This document shows positions 20,088-29,912 of a DNA stretch of 46,004 nt, one piece after another. Origin of the DNA: Corallochytrium limacisporum (lineage: Eukaryota; Opisthokonta). The notes beneath the pieces were generated by a model, which searched no databases, was not told the origin of the DNA, and saw only the letters and a list, made by a program, of their open reading frames with translations. Each line of letters begins with the position of its first letter. Within the stretch, counting starts at the first letter, position 1. A program made the translations under genes and the position numbers. The stretch is taken from NCBI GenBank assembly GCA_002811645.1, contig PDIP01000011.1, positions 4,435 to 50,438 on the forward strand. Direction: 5' to 3'.

Positions 20088-23000
20088 ATGGACGGTCTTA
20101 TCGCTAGCATAGCAGACCTTTCACAGGGACGCAGAAGTCATGTTGAACTTGGAAAGGACGCAGTTGTGCTGACTGGTCCAAACGGTAAGAAGGGGCTAAA
20201 AACGGTAGTCCATAAGTGGCTTCAAGGTCCTACTGGCCTTTTAAACAGACATCCGTATCTGGCAATACACACACGGTCATGTCGCGTGGACGACTTTGAG
20301 TCCCAAGGGATCTTCCTTAACAACCTTTTGCGAAGGCTTCGGGGCCCAGCATGGTTGCTTCAACAAATAATCGAAACACAGACGATTTTGAACGCTTTCT
20401 GCCTTCACATGAAGGATGCATGCGTGGTACTGGGAGGTTATCTTCGACACGGTAGACTTCAGCTGGACGGTACAACAATCAAGGGCTCTTACAGCGACTT
20501 TCTACTCCCGGCAATAGAAGACGTGCTGGGACCGAAGGAAATGTCTGCGAGACCGCCAGCTTGGATCTTCGAGTTGATGCATGCTGGGATGTCAGATGAG
20601 GAGCTACAGAATTTAGGACTGGAAACATGGGAAGGAGACCCATCACATTCATTGATAGATCAGTTCGGAAACGTACGGGTTGCCCTTAGCATCATGAACG
20701 TTCCGAACGAATGGCAGGAGGCAATCTGGAGGACATTAGCAGCTATATGGCATCTGCTGGACAGGACTGGAAGTATCGTCGCGGGCCAGCCAGTCCAGGC
20801 TAGGATTGAAATTGCTTGTAAACTACTGCAATGCGACCCAAAAGGATTTGAAGGCAATTTAGATGTGTATCGGTTCGCGTCCTCTGTGTACTGGCGGTTA
20901 ATGCTCTGGGTGGTGCGCCAATGCAACATTGCCACTGGAGTTTCCCTTGCCAGTAGTGAGAAGGAATCCTCATTTTTGCACTTTACGATCGGAAATGTTG
21001 CGCCGGGTGGAGACCTTGAAATGTTCCGAGATCTTTGGCAAATGCAACCGCAGATAAACGAGTATGCCACGCAACGGAAAGAGTTAGAGACAGAATGCGG
21101 AATTATCCTTCCAAATGCCATAGGAATGGATAATGACTTTGAGGGATGTTTGGAGTCTCATCGAACGGAACCAGTCAAACAAATGGAAGAGATTGAAGAC
21201 AAGGTGGAGAGCATTCTTCGCCGGTCGTCTGATCTGGTGGTTGAGGGCTTGTCTGAAGCAGCTAATTTGTTCCGAATCGCAGTCTTGAAAGTGCTCGTTG
21301 CACGTATGAAGGCAGTGTGTCCGGAACTTACCTCTAAAAGTAAACTGCCCCCGGTGCCCTTGTACAATGTGTGCACCGCCCAGCAAGTCTTTGAAACGCT
21401 AAAAATGAGCAGGTTTCCAAGCACAGTCTTTGCTGTGCCACCAGACGTTGATTGTAGTACTTTGAGTGATCAGGGCTGTGACATTGCGCTTGTATTGAGC
21501 TCGCACGGTTTTGTGAAACTCGCCACGACAAAAGACTGTGAAAGGATGTTCCGGGTTCTGCTGCCGGAGAAACCTTGGGATGAAGAGTTGAGCTGTGCTT
21601 TGCGGTCGCTCTTGCCAGAGCAAGCCCGATCTGGTGTCTATGTTGGGGAAGCCCACTTGTTCTTTCGCAGTGATACATGGCAAGAGCTGAACACCAAACA
21701 TAATATGGTCTATCTCCAGTATCTCACCCGGCTACAAGCTCATGCCAGGATGATGCAAGCTCGAAGTCAATACCTTAATACTATGAAGGCCATTCGAACA
21801 ATTCAACAGTTTGTTCGGCCCCGTCGCCAACGCACGGAATACTTGAAACAACGAGAAGCAGCGTTGATGATTCAAAGCGTCTTTCGTGGCCATAGAGTGC
21901 GCATGGGCGATGAGACTCTTTCTCGCTTGCGAAAGCTTGCCATCACACCGAACGAAGCAGACGAGCAAGATGAAGCAGCGTTGATTCTGGAAGTCATTCG
22001 GCACACAGCATCATTCTCAGCGAACTGCCTGGAGACGCTCTCGCGGTCTATGAATGCGATGACTGCAGCGAAGGAACTCATGCAGTCATACAGATCTGTC
22101 CGCAATCCGGCATTGATGACAGCAAAGCGATCTACTGGCACGAGTGTTGCTGCCACGGGAGTCACTACCGCTGCGTCTGTTGCCCTTGGTCAGCAGGATG
22201 GAATTATGGAAGCGTCCATGGAAAGTGCAGCGCTTCTTGTGCAGGACGATTCCACCAAGCAAGGCGTTTACAGACATTGGCGGTCATTGAAGCTTGATGA
22301 GTATCTACGCAAGCTGTGGAACTACTATGATGAAGAGAATCTTCAGGCAGCTATTGATTCCTTTTGGACCCCTGTCAGCAAGACAGGAGATGACCTTAAG
22401 TTGTTCTGCCAGTACAACAACACACGCCAAGAGGAAATTGCGGAGACTACGATTTCTATTATGTGGAAATGTATCACAAGAAGGATCAATGATTCGACCG
22501 TTCTTCATGACACTTTCGTAGATCAGTGTCAGATTGTGGTAAGCAACGCATATTCCATACCTCCATTGCGGGATGAAATATATCTTCAATGTATTCGCTT
22601 TGCCAGTCAGCTGGGACAGTCACAAACTAATGGCAGCAGCGGGTCACGGATGATCCGACTTCGTCGGCTTTGGGTACTGATTTCGCAGTTCACTTTGTGC
22701 TTTGTGCCCTCCAAACATCTATCTCACTATTTTCTGGGTTTCCTGCTGCGCACAGTGGACACATTCATGGCCAAGGATGAGGACGACGGAGGATTCTGCG
22801 CGGATTACGCAAGATTTAGCTTTCGGTGTGTGCGACGAACGCGCCTCTGTGGACAGAGGAAAACGGAATGCACATCGCAAGAGGTAAAGGAGGTTCATGA
22901 CCTCAAACCTCGCAGAGTCAAAGTCATACTACCTGATGGTGTGGCAAAGTTGTTTGTAATGAAGCACGGCATGGTGGCCAGAGACATGGTGGCCGAAGTA

Positions 23001-26000
23001 TGCGCAAAGTCTGGCTTGCGTATGGTGCATACATGGTCTCTGTACCGACAGCCGAAACATGAGCAATATTGTGCCATTCCACAGCATGCTTACCTTGCAG
23101 ACTGGCTGAGTGACGGAACTGGATCTGACGCTACGGGTGCGGTCATTGTGTATCTCCGCCGTCGGCTCTGGTTGGGTGCAACTTGTGGTCTGAACCAGCT
23201 GAGTTGCAGTGAGGTAAACCTGCTGTTTCACCAAATACGCTCCACAGTTTTCACGTACACCGCTCTAGGAGATGCACCTACTGGATATTTCTATCTTCTG
23301 GGTGGCATGATCTGCCAGCAGCACTGGGGTGGATATGAACTGGATCGACAGGAACGTTACACAGACCTGAAGCAGTATCTGCCGGTTTGTTTGCTTAAGA
23401 CCTTGGAAGCGGATGCCTTGGGACAGCTTGAGTATGCGCACTCGCAATTTGCTGATCTGGCACCCGTTGAAGCACAGATCCTTTATCTTGGAATGTGTAC
23501 CAGCTTGCAAGCATTTGGAGCTGGCTTCTTCAAGATTTCACACACAGGTTACTGGTCACTTCCAGCCTCCGTCCTCTGTGAAATTCGTCAGGATAAGCTA
23601 GTGTACGCTAATTTGAAGCTCAATGAGGTTCTCAGCGAATGGGAGGCGAGGGATGTCCTTGGCGTCGAGTACCACAGGGCTGATGATACATTTACCCTTA
23701 CGCTACGTGATCGGCGTCACAAGCGCTCCATGCACACCTTCAGCACCGGTCAGGCGCGGGAAATCGTCTCACTGCTTTACAGTTGTATGCCACATTTGTT
23801 GCACCGAGGGAAGCAAACGGCCAAGTCTCGGACTGGGGAAGTGCCTCCTGCCCCACAAGCGCTGTCGTCGGCACCCCGAAGGGGCCGAAGCCTGCGCGGT
23901 AGGGCCTGTGGCATGACCCTCTTTCTTTCTGGCGGCAGCCTGGACAGCCTGGTGCACGAGTCCGATCCAGTCGCACATTTCTATGAGAATCTTGCGTCGG
24001 CAAGAAACCGTCTCCTGAAAACTTCACGACTGATGCGGCAGAACAACCCGACAGTTGACAAGGAACTTCAGGTCCACGGAACCATGGATCTGAGTCTCAA
24101 TGGCGTCGCAACGGCTACCAAGGACACCTCCAAACGCACCAAGAATCCAATGCGATGGCTTCGAGACAGTGTTGGGAGGCGTGGATCTGGGGGAATACAT
24201 GGCCTTCGTCAGACCTCCAGTATCGACACGGACACCGAACTTATGCGCTTTTTGTGGTGTCAAGAGACTGTTCCGCTCAAGTCACCCCTGATGAACCGTT
24301 TGACCCTAGAACAGACTTCTACTGCGGTGTTTTGCTTCACAACACTTTTAATCATTCAAGATCTGGCGGTCAAAGAGGCCATGGAGGTCAGAGATCAGTT
24401 GTCAAAGACTGCCGATATGGTGAATGTTAACGAGATATTGGTAGACTCTGATTTGTGCGTAGCATCCAAAGGAAGTGATGTTAGTGCGGACCTGTCTGCG
24501 TCCGCGAGCCTAGGTTCCATGTCAGCGAGAAGAGAATTAATCCGTCAGATCATCCAGCAGTGCCTGAAGGATGGACCTCACGGGGGACTCACAGACGAGG
24601 TTTTCCTCCAACTTGTCAAGCAAACGACACTGTCGGCATTTGCCAAGTACCGTTCCAAGGTAACGACATCAAACAGTGGCCTCCGGAACCGGGACGAGAG
24701 CAGCACACAATTTGTAAAGGACATCCTTCGCACCCATCGTAAGACTCTAATTCCCGCGTGGGAAGTCTTGCTGTGTCTATGTGCTGTTGCTAAACCTCAT
24801 GACCCTGCGGTCACAGGAGTTGTGTATGCACATGCTCGATTCTGCTCGGCCCTGTTCGGCACAGTCGAGGTTATTGGACAGCATGCAAAGGAATGCTGTC
24901 AACACTTGAAGCGCCCTCGCTCGGCTCTTCCTCGCCGAATTGCTCCTTCGCATTTCGAAATGGATTGTATTCTGGCGCACGTCAGCGTTCCCATTAAGTT
25001 CTACTCACTCGACGGACAGTCTCGCGCACTCTCCGTTGAGCACGATATGTCTGTAGCTGAGGCAAAGAGTAAGCTCGTAATTAAAATGGGAATGGACACC
25101 ACCACAGCCGCCAAGGAGAGTCTGTCCTCTGTGGATGTTGCAGCCTTGCCGGCCAGGGAATGCAAGCGGCTGTGGGGTATCTATGAAGGGTTCGGTCAGC
25201 TCGAGCGTGCAATGCAGGACCATGATCGCATCTTGGATGCTATCGCGAAGTGGGAGATTTATGGGCATGGCATCAACTCAATGGAGTGTGTCCGCTTCAC
25301 TTTCAAGCAGCAACTGCAAATCGGAGATTTCACGATGCCCACTGGGGAGGTTGTATTTGGTCTTGTGTACCATCAGATCATGGACGGGCTTCGTCATGGA
25401 AGCATTCCCTTCCATACTGAGCAGGTCTTGGTATTCGTTGCGGCTCATTTACTCCAGATCCAACTTGGTGATGTTACTGATTCAGCCACATTCGCACAAT
25501 GGGAGGCCGTACTGAAGCAGTTCCTGAGTGACCAAGAAATTAAGACTGTCTGCACACACAGCGGTGAATTGCTCGATGTCTACAAGGAACTCAGTGGCTA
25601 CGATGGCAGACTGTGCAAGGCTGAGTTAATGGAATTGCTTGCTGAGCAGTGGGATCATCTCGGTGCCACCGTCTTTGAAGTCGTCCAGTATTTTAGCAGC
25701 GATCTGCCAAAGTCCTTATGGCTCGTCATCAACCACAACGGCATCCATGTGTCAGCACGGGGAGACACCAGCGAGCTGTTCTTGATTCGGTATCCCGAAC
25801 TTGTGCGCTATTCACCTTCAGAGAGGAACATCATGATTATCTCAGAGCGACAGGGAGGCAAGGCCACCGGCACGTGCATTTTCCACACGACGCAGTCCAT
25901 GCAAATTGCTGCTCTAATTTCATCGTACCTAGAATTGATGGAGAATGAAACCAAACCAGGCGATTTGGATCTTTCTGTGCCAGAGATCAAGCAAGAAATC

Positions 26001-26006
26001 CTATAG
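20088..26006 (+). CDS. motor-dead myosin (pseudomyosin) with IQ region and two MyTH4-FERM tails
   Basis: This 1972-residue protein has the order of a class VII/X/XV-type myosin. Residues 1-540 align with a myosin motor: 'HPYLAIHTRSC' for PHIFAIADxAY, 'LLQQIIETQTILNAF' for LEQQILQxNPILEAF, 'VRVALSIMNVPNEWQEAIWRTLAAIWHL' for the HF-helix region, and 'VYVGEAHLFFRSDTWQELN' for the converter. The nucleotide site is gone. The P-loop is deleted near residue 76, switch I (NNSSRFGK) is replaced by ACVVLGGY at about 111-118, and switch II (DIxGFE) by TIGNVA at about 300-305. IQ-like helices follow (560-620; IQSVFRGHRVR). MyTH4 domains are at about 725-920 (LRDEIYLQ) and 1400-1610 (LTDEVFLQLVKQ), and FERM modules at about 940-1235 and 1625-1955. 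Known MyTH4-FERM tails bind microtubules and membrane cargo. A scaffold role is inferred. Its stop lies 57 bases from that of MRNIP. Confidence 0.88.
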   Translation: MDGLIASIADLSQGRRSHVELGKDAVVLTGPNGKKGLKTVVHKWLQGPTGLLNRHPYLAIHTRSCRVDDFESQGIFLNNLLRRLRGPAWLLQQIIETQTILNAFCLHMKDACVVLGGYLRHGRLQLDGTTIKGSYSDFLLPAIEDVLGPKEMSARPPAWIFELMHAGMSDEELQNLGLETWEGDPSHSLIDQFGNVRVALSIMNVPNEWQEAIWRTLAAIWHLLDRTGSIVAGQPVQARIEIACKLLQCDPKGFEGNLDVYRFASSVYWRLMLWVVRQCNIATGVSLASSEKESSFLHFTIGNVAPGGDLEMFRDLWQMQPQINEYATQRKELETECGIILPNAIGMDNDFEGCLESHRTEPVKQMEEIEDKVESILRRSSDLVVEGLSEAANLFRIAVLKVLVARMKAVCPELTSKSKLPPVPLYNVCTAQQVFETLKMSRFPSTVFAVPPDVDCSTLSDQGCDIALVLSSHGFVKLATTKDCERMFRVLLPEKPWDEELSCALRSLLPEQARSGVYVGEAHLFFRSDTWQELNTKHNMVYLQYLTRLQAHARMMQARSQYLNTMKAIRTIQQFVRPRRQRTEYLKQREAALMIQSVFRGHRVRMGDETLSRLRKLAITPNEADEQDEAALILEVIRHTASFSANCLETLSRSMNAMTAAKELMQSYRSVRNPALMTAKRSTGTSVAATGVTTAASVALGQQDGIMEASMESAALLVQDDSTKQGVYRHWRSLKLDEYLRKLWNYYDEENLQAAIDSFWTPVSKTGDDLKLFCQYNNTRQEEIAETTISIMWKCITRRINDSTVLHDTFVDQCQIVVSNAYSIPPLRDEIYLQCIRFASQLGQSQTNGSSGSRMIRLRRLWVLISQFTLCFVPSKHLSHYFLGFLLRTVDTFMAKDEDDGGFCADYARFSFRCVRRTRLCGQRKTECTSQEVKEVHDLKPRRVKVILPDGVAKLFVMKHGMVARDMVAEVCAKSGLRMVHTWSLYRQPKHEQYCAIPQHAYLADWLSDGTGSDATGAVIVYLRRRLWLGATCGLNQLSCSEVNLLFHQIRSTVFTYTALGDAPTGYFYLLGGMICQQHWGGYELDRQERYTDLKQYLPVCLLKTLEADALGQLEYAHSQFADLAPVEAQILYLGMCTSLQAFGAGFFKISHTGYWSLPASVLCEIRQDKLVYANLKLNEVLSEWEARDVLGVEYHRADDTFTLTLRDRRHKRSMHTFSTGQAREIVSLLYSCMPHLLHRGKQTAKSRTGEVPPAPQALSSAPRRGRSLRGRACGMTLFLSGGSLDSLVHESDPVAHFYENLASARNRLLKTSRLMRQNNPTVDKELQVHGTMDLSLNGVATATKDTSKRTKNPMRWLRDSVGRRGSGGIHGLRQTSSIDTDTELMRFLWCQETVPLKSPLMNRLTLEQTSTAVFCFTTLLIIQDLAVKEAMEVRDQLSKTADMVNVNEILVDSDLCVASKGSDVSADLSASASLGSMSARRELIRQIIQQCLKDGPHGGLTDEVFLQLVKQTTLSAFAKYRSKVTTSNSGLRNRDESSTQFVKDILRTHRKTLIPAWEVLLCLCAVAKPHDPAVTGVVYAHARFCSALFGTVEVIGQHAKECCQHLKRPRSALPRRIAPSHFEMDCILAHVSVPIKFYSLDGQSRALSVEHDMSVAEAKSKLVIKMGMDTTTAAKESLSSVDVAALPARECKRLWGIYEGFGQLERAMQDHDRILDAIAKWEIYGHGINSMECVRFTFKQQLQIGDFTMPTGEVVFGLVYHQIMDGLRHGSIPFHTEQVLVFVAAHLLQIQLGDVTDSATFAQWEAVLKQFLSDQEIKTVCTHSGELLDVYKELSGYDGRLCKAELMELLAEQWDHLGATVFEVVQYFSSDLPKSLWLVINHNGIHVSARGDTSELFLIRYPELVRYSPSERNIMIISERQGGKATGTCIFHTTQSMQIAALISSYLELMENETKPGDLDLSVPEIKQEIL

Positions 26007-26063
26007 TTGTAGTATCTCGATATCCACTTCTTTAAACTTCTATTATATGTCTGAATGCAAGCA

Positions 26064-26573
26064 TCATAAGAACTTTGACCACTTGGCCCGTCGGACTTCA
26101 TCTTCCTGCATATTTGGTTCAACAACAGTATGGTCAGCCTGTGATGTATTGGCATGTTCCTGGTGGTCTTCATCCTCTTCTCCCTTACGGTCATCTACTG
26201 GTCTCTTCTTTACGTATCGGTCCAATGTCTCTTCATGTGCTCTGTATTCATCATCATTATCATAGCCGTGAATCAGCTCGTCCTCACCCTCTAGATACTC
26301 TTGCGCATAAATGTCCTCAGACTCCTCTGGATCCTGCACCATTGCGGCCGCTTCAAAGCCACCGGTCGGAGTTTCTTTCGCCTTGCGCATGTTGTACTCT
26401 TGGACTAATTGCCGGAGTTCCTGACCCGATCCTTTATGGTAGATGCGCTTGACGCTCTGTTTCAAGTTGCACACTTTACATTTGAATGTGAAAGGCGGTT
26501 TGGTCTTTTCTATGTGCGCCTGATACATCCCACAATTGTCGTCGACGCACCGGAGAATCCAAGACCCAGACAT
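26064..26573 (-). CDS. MRNIP: MRN complex-interacting protein homologue (MRNIP/UPF0544 family)
   Basis: The N-terminus (MSGSWILRCVDDNCGMYQAH, then FKCKVCNLKQSVKRIYHKGSGQELRQLVQEYN) matches the conserved zinc-ribbon-like region of MRNIP: two Cys pairs, KQS and a GSG-x-[DE]-x-R-x-x-V segment. The C-terminus ends in KWSKFL, the short motif also conserved in the family. In vertebrates MRNIP binds MRE11-RAD50-NBS1 and supports the DNA double-strand-break response. The middle is acidic and disordered. I start at 26573 because the longer frame begins with a non-ATG codon and has a stop at 26640-26642. The family N-terminus is also a short Met-x-x-x-W-x-L-R-C, as here. The protein is 169 residues, shorter than the human protein. 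It is convergent with the pseudomyosin gene. Confidence 0.82.
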   Translation of the reverse strand: MSGSWILRCVDDNCGMYQAHIEKTKPPFTFKCKVCNLKQSVKRIYHKGSGQELRQLVQEYNMRKAKETPTGGFEAAAMVQDPEESEDIYAQEYLEGEDELIHGYDNDDEYRAHEETLDRYVKKRPVDDRKGEEDEDHQEHANTSQADHTVVEPNMQEDEVRRAKWSKFL

Positions 26574-27293
26574 TCTTCCATGCCTTGAATGCTCGCTGAG
26601 ATCTTCCGCTTTGAACGATTTCACCTTTGGGATCCGTACTCACGTTCATATCGAAACTCTACACATCCAGTGAGCAACCATTTTGTACCAAATGGAAATG
26701 ATGGTGAAAGCTACCATCGTCTCCCATCGTTTAAAATGATTGATCACAACGACGCCTCAGAGGTCGAATTTTCCGCGCCAACGACTATAAAAGCGAACCC
26801 TGATCTTAATTCGAGACTCGGGAACTGACCCCTCAACCCGCCCGTTCCAGGGGCTCTCTTTCTTGTCGGTGCACAAAGTGGCCTCCCCAAAATTGCGAAA
26901 CAGTTCACACTTGTTTTGGACAAACTAGTCAACAGGGCTTATGAAGACACCCCCGGGGGCGGCGGGGGGGAGGGGGAGAGGAAAGGGCTGCAGCCTCAGT
27001 AGTTGAGAATGGAAGCACCATTGAACACTAGTCATTTTCATTCAGACTTTCATAGCGTTCTGGTATTCGACAGAGACCAATCAAGTGTATAGATCAGTAT
27101 AACCAGGTAATATTTTACGATCTTGTTTAGCCACGTGTGGTGTAAACCACAGAGATGAGTGCACTGCAACCGTAGACTCCCCAAAGTGCGCTATGTAGAA
27201 ACAGGCGGCGAATCCGGACGCAGTGCAAATAACCTAGACAAACACTCATACACTGCTGGGTGACTTTCCCTGAAACACTGAAAGCACACCACC
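26574..27293. other. divergent promoter region between MRNIP and VPS16
   Basis: This 720-base head-to-head spacer holds a C5/G5 palindrome followed by a G-rich tract at 26950-26980 and GGTAATATTTTACG at about 27105-27118. No gene is supported. Confidence 0.4.
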
Positions 27294-29912
27294 ATGTCGA
27301 GTCACACCTGGCAGAGCATGAACGATGTCTTCTATCGGAAGACAGAGTTATACATTTTGGAGTGGCGCTTGGATTTGAATAGACATATGGTAGTGATGGG
27401 CCCAAACTGTGGGCCAGTGGCTGCCGTATTGGATGATCGGAAACTACAGCCTTTTGGGTCGACAGTAAACAGTAGGACCATTCCGAGGGGACAAATTCAC
27501 ACTTTTAACGGGGCCGGTGAACGCATTGGGCAGATCAACTATGACGCCTCTGGGGGAGAGCACTTGGTAGACATGGCCTGGACTGAGGGTGAGCTCCTCT
27601 TGCTCGTCTTTGAGAGCGGCCTGATTCGAGTACATAACATGCACGGGGCCTTCGTCACAGAATTCAGTTTTGGGCGAGAGGTAGAAGCCGCTGGTGTGGT
27701 GGACAGTCGTATCTTCGGCACTGGAGTGGTGGTGCTGACACGTGACTGGCGTTTTTTTGCGGTGCTGAATTTGGAAAATCCACGGCCGAAACAAGTCAGT
27801 GAGGGAATCCCGGGAATGGACACTCAGCCTATGGCATGGACTATCATTGAGCCCATTTTCACTCACAGTCGACAGTTGGAGATAGTTGTGGCATACGATT
27901 CCACTATCTATGTGATTGATTTTGTGAACTGCCAAGACCAAATGTTGACGCATGGCCCTTATGTACAGATGACCTTGAGTCCGGACCGCAAGCTCATCAG
28001 TCTGCTCAATGACACCGGACAAATGTATGTGACCACATCAGATTTCATGACTACATACTCCGAGTTTAACACCCAGAGCAAGGAGCAACCACGACAGATG
28101 TGCTGGTGCGCAAATGATGCGGTTGCAGCAGAATGGAACGGTTCTTTGCTCATTATTGGACCCTACGGAGATTGGATCAAGTATGAATACGATCCCCACG
28201 ATGCCATTCAATTGTTCAGTGAGCGCGACGGTCTGCGCATTATCAGCGGCTACGGTCATGAATTTTTTGAGAAAGTACCTTCCGCTTTGGTGAACGCTTT
28301 GCGCATTGGTTCGGCTGCCCCTGCGGCTCTGCTTTACGATGCAGCTGCCCTGTACCACGAAGGCAATCCGCGCTGTGATTCTCTTATGCGCCTCATCTTG
28401 TTCCAGGAGGACAGCACCACGGATGCGAAAGCTGACGGCGAAGGAACGTCGATGGTTGTGGCCAATGGTACTGGAGCCGATAGTGCAAAGTTGACCGAGG
28501 CGGTGGAGGACTGCATCAGTTGTGCGACTCAAGAATGGGAAGCGTCTAGCCAGAAGAAATTTCTACAGGCTGCAGCCTTTGGTAAGGGCTATATGGAATT
28601 CTATTTCAGTGGGCCATTTGTGAATGCGAGCAAGTATTTGCGCGTTTTAAACGCGCTGCGTCATCTCTCAGTCGGATATCCCCTGAGCTATGGAGAGTTT
28701 CAGGATCTGGGACTGGAAGCGGTCATATCACGTTTGTTGGAGCGGCATCATCACCTTCTGGCGTTCCGCATTTGTGAATGGATGAACATGGATTTGCAGG
28801 GCGTGTTGGACCACTGGGCTTGTTTAAAAACCCAAGAATCGAGTGCTCTGTCAGATGACGAGGTGGCACAACTCATATTTGACAAAATGGATGGTATCAG
28901 GGGCATTAGCTTCCGTGCGGTGTCCGAAGCGGCATGGAAGAACGGCCGAACCCGCCTGGCCTCCAAACTGATTGAGAAGGAGCCACGTGCATCACTCCAG
29001 GTGCCCCAGTTGCTGCGTATGGGCGAGCATCAATTAGCGTTAAAACGCGCCGCGGCGTCAGGAGATCCGGATCTGATTCTGTACGCTGCGCTGCAAATTA
29101 AGCGTGTCCTCCCCTTGGCCGAGTATCTCAAACTACTTGGCGAATCAAAGCTGACCGCGGATACAGTGCTATCGTACGCCAAGGAAAGCGACCTTGGGCT
29201 CGTGAGCGATATTCTCTACCAAACAGATCGCAAGCAAGAAAGCATTCACATGATGTTTGAGGAGCTTCAGTTTAAACGGGCAGGGAGTACACAAGAGCGC
29301 ATGGATAAACTCAAGGTGATGAGTGGCATGTATCAAGAAATAGGCAACAACATTGACAGCAAGATTCTGGAAGATGAGATCCGCCTATTGAATCACCAGA
29401 AGGACATCAGTCGATCCACTGGTATCCAACTAGATGGATACACTCTGAACCAGACGGTCCTGGAATGTATCATCAACGGTATGTCCAAGAAGGCTGACGA
29501 CTTGCGCAAAGAATTCAAAATTCCTGAGAAGCGGTTCTGGTACCTCAAGGCTCGCGGCTTGAGTCAGAAACGGGACTGGGTAGAGCTCGAGAAATTCTGT
29601 AAATCCAAGTCGAAGAGCCCGATCGGGTACGTACCGTTTGCAGAAGGATGCATCAACTGCGGTAATGTGCCTGAAGCGGAGAAGTACATTGTCAAGTGCG
29701 GTCTTGAGGACCAGGCACATCTGTACTTGAAGTGCAAGAACTGGGAGGAGGCTGTGAACACCGCCACGCAGGCGCGATCTACGGACCTGCTCAGATATAT
29801 TAAGCGCAGCCTGGCTGATGAGGCAACGCAGAACCACTCTCTGACTCAAAATGCGCTGGATCGCCTAAATGACAGCATTGATGAGGGGGTGCGCACAATC
29901 CGGCAAAGCTAA
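27294..29912 (+). CDS. VPS16: VPS16, core subunit of HOPS/CORVET tethering complexes
   Basis: The protein is 872 residues, close to the usual 800-840. The N-terminal half (about 5-430) is the VPS16_N beta-propeller, with short W/F-rich blades such as VDMAWTEGELLLLVFESGLIRVH. The C-terminal half (about 540-860) is the VPS16_C alpha-solenoid, with the strongly conserved RDWVELEKFCKSKSKSPIGYVPF, EAEKYIVKCG and NWEEAVNTA segments. In the family, Vps16 pairs with Vps33 (SM protein) within the class C core that tethers endosomes and vacuoles or lysosomes and promotes SNARE pairing. The start CACCACCATG has a good eukaryotic context. An acidic Ala/Thr insert at about 375-400 is the only unusual part. 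No introns. Confidence 0.96.
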   Translation: MSSHTWQSMNDVFYRKTELYILEWRLDLNRHMVVMGPNCGPVAAVLDDRKLQPFGSTVNSRTIPRGQIHTFNGAGERIGQINYDASGGEHLVDMAWTEGELLLLVFESGLIRVHNMHGAFVTEFSFGREVEAAGVVDSRIFGTGVVVLTRDWRFFAVLNLENPRPKQVSEGIPGMDTQPMAWTIIEPIFTHSRQLEIVVAYDSTIYVIDFVNCQDQMLTHGPYVQMTLSPDRKLISLLNDTGQMYVTTSDFMTTYSEFNTQSKEQPRQMCWCANDAVAAEWNGSLLIIGPYGDWIKYEYDPHDAIQLFSERDGLRIISGYGHEFFEKVPSALVNALRIGSAAPAALLYDAAALYHEGNPRCDSLMRLILFQEDSTTDAKADGEGTSMVVANGTGADSAKLTEAVEDCISCATQEWEASSQKKFLQAAAFGKGYMEFYFSGPFVNASKYLRVLNALRHLSVGYPLSYGEFQDLGLEAVISRLLERHHHLLAFRICEWMNMDLQGVLDHWACLKTQESSALSDDEVAQLIFDKMDGIRGISFRAVSEAAWKNGRTRLASKLIEKEPRASLQVPQLLRMGEHQLALKRAAASGDPDLILYAALQIKRVLPLAEYLKLLGESKLTADTVLSYAKESDLGLVSDILYQTDRKQESIHMMFEELQFKRAGSTQERMDKLKVMSGMYQEIGNNIDSKILEDEIRLLNHQKDISRSTGIQLDGYTLNQTVLECIINGMSKKADDLRKEFKIPEKRFWYLKARGLSQKRDWVELEKFCKSKSKSPIGYVPFAEGCINCGNVPEAEKYIVKCGLEDQAHLYLKCKNWEEAVNTATQARSTDLLRYIKRSLADEATQNHSLTQNALDRLNDSIDEGVRTIRQS

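Noticed and set aside
26574-26624. Longer MRNIP start at 26624
   Set aside because: The codon is GTG and an in-frame stop lies six codons upstream; the ATG at 26573 gives the family-like N-terminus.
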